A DNA stretch of 64,000 bases. Origin: a virus. The stretch spans positions 1 through 64,000 of the IMG/VR virus record IMGVR_UViG_3300026292_000004. One strand, 5' to 3'. The position numbers and the translations under genes were made by a program. Shown piece by piece: positions 62,501 to 64,000 of this stretch. How positions within the stretch are numbered: the first letter of the stretch is position 1; the number at the start of each line of letters is the position of its first letter. A model generated the notes under the pieces. It did not search any database. It saw only the letters and a program-made list of their open reading frames with translations, and was not told the origin of the DNA.

Positions 62501-64000
62501 ATATCAAACTTAGGATCCCAGAAATTATAACTGGTTGCAGTAAAGTTAGTAACTTTGTCTACAGCAAGTTGGAATTGTTGTGCTTCACAATGTGCAATAG
62601 CAAATGACTTCTGAGGACTAGTATTAGTAGGTGCAACCTCTAAAAGAGCATAGAATTTACCATTATCAGGATTATACTTAATATCTGCTACTTTTTCAGA
62701 AGAATCGGTACTAGCGATCTTTCTCTTTTGTTGAATAAGAAGGTTTTCGTTGAATACAATCAAGAAAGCATCATAAGGGTTAGAAGTGTTAGTATTGGTA
62801 TAACCACCCATACAGAACTTATTTTCACCAACCTTAGTAAGTGCAGTTACTATATCTTGACGAGTAGAACCTGAAATACCAGCAATTTCCTTCTGATACT
62901 GTATTCCTACATTAGCACCACCTGAAGATTGATTGAACTTCATCAAAACAATATCAGGGTTGTAGTTAATATTGAGTGAATTTGGTTTTGTAGTACCACT
63001 TACATATACATCTTGAGTATCACTAGTAATATCAACATATATTGCAGCAAAATCACAATAAGTATCTTGACCACTTGGTTGCTCAGATCTAGCAGTTTTA
63101 GACCAAATTAAGTCTCCAGACTGAGAATACTTAGCAACATAACCTACTCTGTTGTTATATTCATCTAATGTATTACCACAAACGTAATAATCCTTAGTAG
63201 AATTATCAGTGAATATAGAATTGGCAACAGTATTCTTTAAATTATTTGTATTGTTAAGGAAGTATTCTGCCTTCTTAAATGACTGAGGATGTGAAATTAC
63301 TAATTTTGGAGCAGTAGTAAACCCATTACCAGATCTAATAATATTAAATTCTGATACAGTACCATTACCAGTATCAATTATTGGAGTAATAGCAGCATGT
63401 TGTCCTACACCATCAATTTCAACACTAATAGGTACATCATCATTATATCCAGTACCAATCTGAGTAACATTAATTTGTTCAATACCATCAACGGCTTTAA
63501 CCTTATAAGTCTCTAATTCACTTGCTGAATTTGGAGTATAATCAATAAGAACTCTATCAGTAGCAAGAAGATCATGAGGTTCAGCACATTCCACAACACC
63601 ATGAGGAACATCATCAATTAACTCATAACTGTAAGAACTAACAGATTTACCTTCAATTGTTCTAACAACAGCAGATATACCATATCCTTCAGTATCAGTG
63701 TTATCAAAGACCAAACGGTCATTAACCTGATAACTATCACCTGGGTTCTCTACAACAAATGATGAAACAGCAGCATCCTCAAATTTAGTCGTTGTTTCAA
63801 CTTCAATATCAACTTTAGAGTCAAATCTAACTTTAGGGAAGTAGTCAAATAATTCTAACTTGTTTTCTTCAAGTAAAGATCCAACATCTGTAAGTTCTTC
63901 AGCAGTTGTTGTAGTATTAGTGATTTCATAGGTAGCGCGGAAACCGACGTACTCAATGTCAGTAATATTAGCACTTTGTGAAGTTCCGTTATTATCATAA
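41581..64000 (-). CDS. Giant modular virion protein, N-terminus beyond the window
   Basis: At least 7,472 residues. The frame stays open from 63714 to 64000; the apparent start at 63714 is a TTG inside coherent sequence (DSYQVNDRL before, FDNTDTEG after), so the true start is outside. Going N to C: a beta-propeller-like part with repeated VxVSGTT...DIVLMKFN blades (about 63250-62100), a LamG-like fold (62090-61365), beta modules including GSGYxxPP units, and a second LamG-like fold (56400-55830). Then come a helical unit, about 25 F-x-C...YPR repeats (55300-45090) interrupted by a helical insert (48900-46975), and a baseplate-like C-terminus with LNGVIQQPG modules. It is probably baseplate or tail-periphery. 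Its place upstream of gp8 would fit an expanded gp7, but no similarity was shown. Confidence 0.85.
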   Translation of the reverse strand, partial: YDNNGTSQSANITDIEYVGFRATYEITNTTTTAEELTDVGSLLEENKLELFDYFPKVRFDSKVDIEVETTTKFEDAAVSSFVVENPGDSYQVNDRLVFDNTDTEGYGISAVVRTIEGKSVSSYSYELIDDVPHGVVECAEPHDLLATDRVLIDYTPNSASELETYKVKAVDGIEQINVTQIGTGYNDDVPISVEIDGVGQHAAITPIIDTGNGTVSEFNIIRSGNGFTTAPKLVISHPQSFKKAEYFLNNTNNLKNTVANSIFTDNSTKDYYVCGNTLDEYNNRVGYVAKYSQSGDLIWSKTARSEQPSGQDTYCDFAAIYVDITSDTQDVYVSGTTKPNSLNINYNPDIVLMKFNQSSGGANVGIQYQKEIAGISGSTRQDIVTALTKVGENKFCMGGYTNTNTSNPYDAFLIVFNENLLIQQKRKIASTDSSEKVADIKYNPDNGKFYALLEVAPTNTSPQKSFAIAHCEAQQFQLAVDKVTNFTATSYNFWDPKFDIDEFGDFYVSGTAYSASNSNSIIVTKVTTSDTVVWGKRWTPTGGTTWRNLKAIGGNIDVFGQYNVACNYEVNESTAEYDAYRKQSEITKIKYDGTLISTNVVKFTRNIVGFEINDFVSDASGDPIFVGQAFRNEVIGLFNFEQTSETEPVDTTGNITNRNLIGDYYKGSNITSGAPNGKGSTGGLMIDAWDGSAWADTHFELEPGNNTGIWGFKDSFDVNGNWTIEGFFSVDESNDQQDTRLGTAGSSHHILFGVGHGNEPGITVMLNRSNKRIEMYASATTQRTAGAIASVDNVLINNVGYVHIALTKNGNVYTVYANGTQVGTGTLPGNSNIATTAKIYMGNSPNWQSASSGLTVTTAGSFNVDGFKITDRVIQVIVPSTTADFNTYLQKYTYAVDCSLILKTDKNVDTSRQGDFTGTNTTWQFNTAAYTYSNVTDQVINPGALTLAGEGLQVLDYNDANSTLVLDSVTISSTTDVWSTRTATIPAIGGRKVKATPLTWGKFYIQTVDAIQADNILKFTFNQPATFNVGSQLQQKNAGGQVIGTATIVDSDSTGVYVASYGTATDWVGWEDTGEIVSTGTEVNEIASQTFANQDHDATAGQGTFIFDIPGGLSARFKEYSINDYTVRIDATAPAGSPYIVGSVITPTSDTVSWNADRTQLTIGASPNQLTAVTQITLITNLEKIIILDDAANTDKIYFTTAEAHRHKVGDNLLISGNDLEEFNGSFNVTNVLSTRSFIVGLRAVAVGLPVAASAIDIYAKHPVLKMYYQHKYKFMLGDTSLQGYFMSFSKDNLFKLEYSFNSITRVGTPGYQVGNQPEPYVQISINNDVTNISYYFDPSKTGDTSPVDAGTYMDVVTTPYNGNFVIYSTSGGTITTGDTIFKFPLTSEPEGTAQASLVKYTTFSTKAVGPIGDIRLVNGGGFYKKLPVISQIVSNRKIERVAITEPGTEYAVGEYTGVPISGDGEGGKVNITVADGEDDEGNNIPGQIAEVIVTDPGKNYTTATIDIESITGILGAGLTGSGAELTVVIPPNGTGASVFVKADKIGKIKKLKNNNFGFDYTHDYTLRPEITFPVNVQLTSTNILDSITVTDPGSGYATPPAVIIAGGGGSGATAEASIKNGRIDAIEVKDPGAGYSSQPAVTLKSSFNYVVNLDLNLLQFSFPHGIVNGSAVTLTSNDDGSGDDPELPISSFGRLNANTTYYAISGISNSLENDQLRLAITKDNAAIGDYISYTNAGTGRQVVLTDSFGGAATANVVTGRFLAGELIYQGDTLENATATGYVSENDGWQIGPRILKIVDYTGTFSKNQIVTGTISKASGTIDNFSIAKGVLEVGAITTTPGRFVDDVGKPSEIIQKIQDSYFYQDFSYSVKAPVSISDWRDILITNVHPAGFKVFGELGLVEKSTIENKETAFELTKSVNLAESAIVPNLQNFTLVEPVYTEFDNTEVRFRQKNLTSSEQILTSTVQKINDISDQFDGEKISFGLTVQNINQDGNVVTEPVIASANQLLISLNGIVQSPGDAFTVQGSNVVFSSPPQPPANVQYSNATLEFKTLYRANLSTISGIFPLVGGTIRGIITDYEAIVVATGLTTVDFYYKTTAGQPFQVDDPATTLTYEGEAITSSATGFTANVDSIDPITNTNLFQFKEDIENLRGDNAKIERVNLEGDNGQVLTTIPAGLSASGNTFDVASGYALSKVTLTTAGTGYIDNIDGVSTSGGSGTGMTVTVDADGSGVITATKIKERGTGYALGDVITISGGGNQDATVTIVANTGGVYQIDSERFEVATIVGNTVTANRGVDGTAVVGHQTDSNVFGTTIEIGDTVLLSKTAGTYQSTAGLFDIVIGDIIIGQKSNIVAEVIGISAYRDPVTNEPNNQVIISEGSTFQGLVFNRITNINFQNVILDNVSQTQLQLTDVNDKNTEFNSKFPNSEVVSNLILEYNNAAGTFTVDEDIRNHIVNYSNISGDLIDGETVRLYKLAYDEPKVTPDGLILTGDIIRSENGTAQVIGTNYARKYLYLGKVARRSTDLHVPVAQSGAINATLQKKFGSASLYLNGSAYVSVPTSTEFGFGNGEWTVECWFYAASVTGTQHLIDFRTQASEASPCIRLDGTGLEYHVSGADVITGGTVTQNTWHHVAVSRDGNNHRMFLDGTQVGSTWSNATDYGTTKPIKVGADHAAANQFQGYVDELRVSNNKRYTTNFTNATYMHQGDINTLLLVHFDGANLSTTFQDWSGVPTWNEGDQFLTGDTTFRFFDASTEILNNVELIANEAIYQTDKEFVKLHIPHPDTEVPITYGKEFYDVINSNLDFIAAEAYDRISPEPPPGTGPIDCKDDVKDIIRNISYNLTYGFNNKTYDAAKLYVNNAKLDHLKGKESFSIRVFNEARDIAKRVINNSPVLQYNGFKASDATYEPVSGDLTVDIGKSHNFIVNSTRSNGSACVTANSLKFTCAMDGNKSEHTYPRLEDQSYLRKNAIKEVGITSHTIDNATYDPETGILQLWVPGHKFVDGNSVQILGKSLVFTCDQDDHHTDHNYPRTTDPWNGRWLKISNSNPDSFEVNVGKSLSYTFTPSAGTYDPTTGDMVLDIGTHSLAAGQTIKIQPNSLVWTCALDSNATEHTYPRTAIDTHQAASGSTYAPLTGVLDVTTAATHGMQVGDWIKFNEGAITFNCTMDGGSSNKAYPRQTDPTYDKWLQVESVPSTTRFTVNVGKSPAVNYTPTDAAYNPTTGIMELTIGTHGMVAGDAIKLAQDSLTFTCDYNNDNHATTKTYPRNNGNDSATYNTSIAITAVGDAVLTPTFADYNPNTGHVTLTIKDHPVQNGDKIKIANNALSFTCDHDNHDTVHSYPRATDESSGKWLTVFNRTPDTFDVQILASVPSTNATEHTFVSCTAGCVTGQDMTISMQVLPSAPSTDQTEHRFVSASAGAVQTGGNYTHTFVSGVADGIQQKRDKVYDTSIPIKYEGTPYTAAQSDTDYEPTTGVLTIGQTGHNFTVGEYVKIVDESLTFQCNTDSYGSNHLYPRPTDPASGQWLRIDAVATDSFDVQIGKSSDTSNHNCTAVAANGIIRRDSKITVNVGVSSNTSGHTFVRADNNCIETGTGENIEGFGVTGASYTPASGVLELTIGDHDFSVGEYVKIANNSLNFVCNHNSDNYITNKSYPRTTDPAYNKFLKITDIGTNAKTATGATYEPTTGLLTITSAAHGFVSGQRIKIVDSSIVFTCTAGGGTHAYPRSTDPISGKWITVTVVDADTFKCNVGVSSNTTVHSFDSAVANGLQYQSGIIKVNALQGTTPTNTSTHQFVNANNQYTPTDADYDPATGWMTLTLAGHTFASGEYIKVADAGLVFTCATDDNKTQHSYPRETDPFSGKWMKIGKVTTDTFAINVGITSNNTVHTFVSAVFNCVSRAVVYNGGAYNHTFKSHAPHGLLGQDGNVTFNVGASPEVGHDVSAATYTPADGNLTLNIGKHNMNVGNAIKIDTDSLTFQCNMDSQNTNKTYPRSTDPVHNTNIPITAVGQTQHTVVAGNHAFVSALSGGIRDASATGNTYTVTNAVYTAETGNLVLTVGADGTDSLAASDFINMKVSSLTMTCDLDQNATNHAYPRATDPIFTTLGTGTSDATWSRTIPITKAGNDITMNVGIGTAGTKYNPETGVLTLDIQNHGWSGPTNLTGASGTTYDPATGELSVTTTGVHSLANGARVRFEEGAFTFSCAMGSGNKTYPRKSDPTFGKWLDVDVDSTTVFKVNVGKSPLKDFHVAHAEYDHTGGDLVLEIGNHDLKVGTAIKLAKESLEFTCSNDGYATTHKYPRSTDPAYNAALNIKGVTPTTITINVNVGSGGNQFAHKFVPAVGLTPTAATYNPGNGTLQMTITGHGLESTSRIKIAEDALQFTCDMDHHETVHAYPRSTDPVANKWLDVTVVDANTITVPVGTTPLVNHDVTNAVYSPNTGEMVLTVGHNHGIKKGQGIKIGQDKLSFKCQQDATLAEPDGVTTHTYPRNTIDTSTVNTASYDPATGHLTLTVPLHGYKYGEKIKIADNSLTFKCAKDGNATNHSYPRGSDYASGRWLPIFDVTSTTFKVQVLDLAPSTNPDTHIFESATANGISIQRDPYYDRTIYVDGVTRTTITVNVGISSNVSTHTWVGGTSSNAITSGGNYTHTFVNAVNNSILTSVVRTGGNYTHVWQSSASNGIKVAGDQVKLDNEALKFTCKLDGDTSYHSYPRPKDPSASQWIPIENLTTHTFDIQIGKSPDTSVHTFNSCVGNALKKQTGEITVNVGASPQVLYDVAGATYNFTSGDLVLNIGTHDLIEAQSIKLADSSLTFQCTYGGSPVQVAYPRGTGSSYSGGTPSGADYAWQRALPITAIGKNQHTVTGATYTASTGILRLTIANHGFTDQDKIRILDNSLTFTCNQDLHQTLHTYPRGNDPISNKWTAISNITDNTFDVQVGQTSIGDFEHTFISASSNGLETQTGTITVDVKPITSVGSPTAHTFIGASAGAVIAGGNYTHVFQSAAAGAVKTGGGYAHTFVSSEDNAITSHGEIQQTNSNIPFVYGGYPEANARLDALMKIVTDTLSDPGALRTIEYPSSVNFIQRTHPSFSKCVRDAKEWVKAICYDLRNEGNSKSWDTAAYYVNRADTNNILINHISGEEGETVWAIGKVRDFMINVMRRDAISITGDHGYEQVIDNTITTDTANPYCQDVATAITTYTGIISDTIFNADSLTPSDHLGTVTRTAPTSETGGGVVDAYVTSEFTCDKEFPDDDLFVSNQLNPDALNRYKDAANLIRANATVIVDETAGDMLNRYPDLVQDMPRNEGGASGLGTIRCKTDLGLILDAIAEDLEYGGNANTVTAFRFYLGSNGEILHIRLQLLQSLYAHERLAFYAKAAIDGTLVANYSTNVIIPPAGITVDGGGCANVKTSIDTLITLMNSTLSPTGDRYADAADLMIFNKDYIGNEAVGLMQEKFTYQDAGSNDVRVFNYPGGDTDGKNKCVRDMTLIVDSIASDLLVGGNYSSVEAAKKFLDTSQNIVQVEDQLAQTAEAIERVGFLCKKAVNNLLQSTGAGQLSPEHYVGRFTDQNIIPAVTDLTITDSQDDGYSTDYTAQDCANVQSAIDTLIETIIEILVPSGKQGRESALQILVGDEYFEEEIRSSTIADWGGVWEEEEETAFLTQVKDDAIYDLLSTPDLIGTLYSPTNVSYTPSTGKLVLTIAGHGMTPYTKHTPTGAAFTPATGAMTITLSGHGFSNGDKIKLDDNSLTFKCAQDNSVTKTYPRSSDPASGRWLTITGVTTNTFVVNVGISSNTTAHTFQTALSDCLQKQNDVIQIKPNSLTFTCAMDDDSSYHSYPRPTDPFYKKDIAVESVTTNTITVDVGKTTAGTYTPTAADYNHTTGDMELTVGALDVTNATYNATSGDMELTVGLNHGLTTDDTIGLKPESLTFTCAAATGTHTFVTGVTNGLTFDVGGTLSQKTAAAGTTYTPATGLLVLEIGSHSYTTSDTLEIDDQAVIFTCDADSHATQHPYPRSSDPASGQILSIDAVTGTTVTVDVGQSNQTQSAYPRLTGSRAVGGIDYAAKNRLAITGTSSTTITVNVNGGQGAISVPLSHTYASSLPGAVMTGHRLLAGTSIRLAPNSLTFTCTQGGGNQTYPRTTDPFYNKSINIKSVGTDNVDDPDTASYNPNNGILTLDINNHGLSAGDLIKFEDGAITFKCQLDNEISVHAYPRSTDPWSQKWLEPTIISADQLSVNIGASPDTSLHTYVTCTPNGIKKQDGTIIVNVGIAATADQYPHTFVAGQSAAINAIQTGGDFTHTFTSADEECIEGPVTTATLNNTAALKNIRLIQSPVSGETQSDNIWPSGQRETFDAGGWTVTGGTISNDIGVAPDGTMTADKYIPGANTSAKVIEREFTLPTYDTFDKDTIKFDDAINKFDEGSSLSYQEYTFSCFVKQDEYYKFRHSISWSATDKAEFTWDAVTGAIGPSLFINGNVIVGDGSDSNGMKGTYWGVKPYGFGWFRPFITIRVPFGISTITMKEYMLNNTGTLAGGGSEGDGTKGSFIWGAKLNKGFLDIYQSEAGEKFYISDEFNIKNYILDKFEDFVEEQLNNNLINPAPDSGTIPAYKPELNIYYDTPEVMFRIKNTIRLYKSQLVDDSFYEQQTGYVGVTLPTTTYVAGGTRNVPVGLGQKIVGSDHFYAVGSDSYAEIEKVTSNEARIAKIFKRFSFKADQVTLGGGNADFALGEIIQITGNAAITGVVYATSSDDNFRYMDVVISAGTFTQYLGITGQTSGAALAGGTNLVGSITNLTNAGANVNRTQGSYDGIAATGGNGSNATFNITVDDQGAANITIANGGTGYGVSDVLTLPDALLGNGGAPNITFEVGTLTNAGIQTIVDRFQVINLVNEMKAGYSFKGYSSGAKADIVAFNKNEGAVLDNTGGKLTIDTESVVGAFEENSVVYPDATRIYLDVTKHPSIAANIATGDKVVATGYTRLGVTLTGANATLDFSVGQYVYQANNNQSIIDGGAYGIVTGWDDANNYLYVSPIGSSAFANGQYIGQYQLGETSSPIIYGQVSTTVNATTTAYGTVSRIDEIGLTNRVYLSDVVGTFTGNDTIISDDGYKAASSEKIDVVGRTKRWFVGFDGTQTQFKLTEQNGTPYFPDPEGHMMVFVNGILQPPGAAGSYTAFSDIIQFNEAPTIGSSFTGFYVGKMRQLDDISFEFDSLRSSFNLKRDGTFYSIALTEGVQATESIIADNNIIISLNGVIQQPGIGFELVGSRVVFKETPRVGSTFVGFAYIGSDADVTQSEIVPPIEAGDLLDIQGETEDREVAVIESSNTLVTFEYIGSVFGRDAQGNAAIVKNRIDSVQVTNPGSGFSARPVIRVDSASGFDGAVKALVGVSRVDTTAPGSNYNYPGVTITNVVADEWTAPDLSAYGEEALYKEEVVDTDVINVTPENLANVDSGDIPGQGSSPAGTGTTVGTFAVTSIWSSTPAP
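45090..55300 (-). repeat. About 25-copy YPR repeat array in the giant protein
   Basis: Units of roughly 80-130 residues share YxPxTGxLxLTIxxHxLxxGxxIKIxxxSLTFTC, then a charged Asn/His/Asp loop, then HxYPRxTDPxxxKWLxI, then a VNVGxSSNTxxHTFVSA strand. I count 25 units with F-x-C followed by YPR, plus at least two degenerate ones. Each unit has one Cys. The array is split by a helical insert at 46975-48900. Confidence 0.9.
46975..48900 (-). other. Helical insert with C-x2-D units inside the giant protein
   Basis: About 640 residues, largely helical, unlike the beta repeats on both sides. Three units share C-x2-D-x2-x-I-x-D-x-I-x-x-D-L followed by Gly/Asn and an Ala-x-x-Tyr/Phe helix (for example CVRDMTLIVDSIASDL, CKTDLGLILDAIAEDL, CVRDAKEWVKAICYDL). 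A fourth unit lies at 55310-55600. Confidence 0.75.
55310..55600 (-). other. Single helical C-x2-D unit flanking the repeat array
   Basis: The sequence CKDDVKDIIRNISYNLTYGF and following helices match the units of the insert at 46975-48900. It sits directly N-terminal to the first YPR repeat. Confidence 0.7.
55830..56400 (-). other. LamG-like (concanavalin-type) fold in the giant protein
   Basis: The stretch SASLYLNGSAYVSVP, WTVECWFYAAS, TWHHVAVSRDG, MFLDGTQVG and GYVDELRVSN shows the ordered strands of a LamG/Laminin-G-3 domain, a common sugar-binding fold. Confidence 0.85.
61365..62090 (-). other. Second, more N-terminal LamG-like fold in the giant protein
   Basis: Sequence NWTIEGFFSVDES, HHILFGVGHGNEPG, YVHIALTKNGNVYTVYANG and FNVDGFKITDRV follows the same strand order as the other LamG-like fold. 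Confidence 0.75.
62100..63250 (-). other. Beta-propeller-like blades in the giant protein
   Basis: Repeated segments such as VYVSGTTKPNS...DIVLMKFN, FCMGGYTNTNTS...DAFLIVFN, FYVSGTAYSAS...IIVTKV and PIFVGQAF resemble SBBP/propeller repeats (strand, Gly turn, D-[AI]-x-[LV]-x-K-[FV]). At least four to five blades are visible. Confidence 0.65.

Noticed and set aside
63712-63714. TTG at 63714 as the true start of the giant gene
   Set aside because: The 95 codons before it are open, in the same frame and of the same protein character, so this is an artefact of the start search.

Overview
This window looks like the late (structural) region of a marine T4-like cyanophage (cyanomyovirus, Kyanoviridae type). 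The evidence is a full T4-type head and neck/tail set (gp13, 14, 15, 16, 17, 18, 19, 20, 21, 22, 23 and gp8) together with cyanophage-typical auxiliary genes: plastocyanin (petE), a 2Fe-2S ferredoxin (petF), a 2OG-Fe(II) oxygenase and a NodU-type carbamoyltransferase. Every supported gene is on the minus strand, so transcription runs from high to low coordinates. I saw no tRNA, rRNA, CRISPR array, integrase or transposon. No intergenic stretch reaches 300 bases.

Layout in the direction of transcription. (1) 64000-41581 is one giant open frame that enters from beyond the window edge: at least 7,472 residues of a tail or baseplate-associated virion protein. It carries a beta-propeller-like part, two LamG-like folds, about 25 copies of an F-x-C...YPR repeat and several Cys-containing helical units. 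(2) 41559-36059 holds a YHYH-domain protein, a tail-fibre-like protein ending in a cupredoxin-like domain, and a 1,145-residue protein in which a cupredoxin-like domain appears to be inserted inside a YHYH domain. (3) 36026-26542 holds gp8, a 2,484-residue DUF4815-type protein and two small coiled-coil proteins, ending at a strong terminator. (4) 26461-19103 is a 2,452-residue fibre-like protein with tandem repeats. (5) 19096-15921 encodes gp13, gp14, gp15 and gp16. (6) 15907-11260 is an accessory block between gp16 and gp17, in the place of the known cyanophage hyperplastic region. It contains small membrane proteins, petE, petF, a thermonuclease-like protein and a 2OG oxygenase. A near-consensus sigma-70 promoter precedes the petE/petF part. 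(7) 11260-1242 encodes gp17, gp18, gp19, gp20, a prohead-core-like protein, gp21, gp22 and gp23, closed by a UUCG terminator. (8) The window ends inside a carbamoyltransferase gene.

Logic of the region. gp20/21/22/core/23 build and mature the prohead, gp16/17 package DNA, gp13/14/15 close the neck and top of the tail, gp18/19 form the contractile tail, and gp8 with the giant proteins form the baseplate and adhesive periphery. T4-type late promoter octamers (TATAAATA and C/T variants) recur at the gene junctions. The petE/petF cassette has its own host-type promoter, which suggests it can be expressed before the structural genes around it. The least ordinary features are the giant modular gene, the small modules reused across many structural genes (including as insertions in gp8, gp14 and gp18), and the copper-site-like domains in tail proteins.
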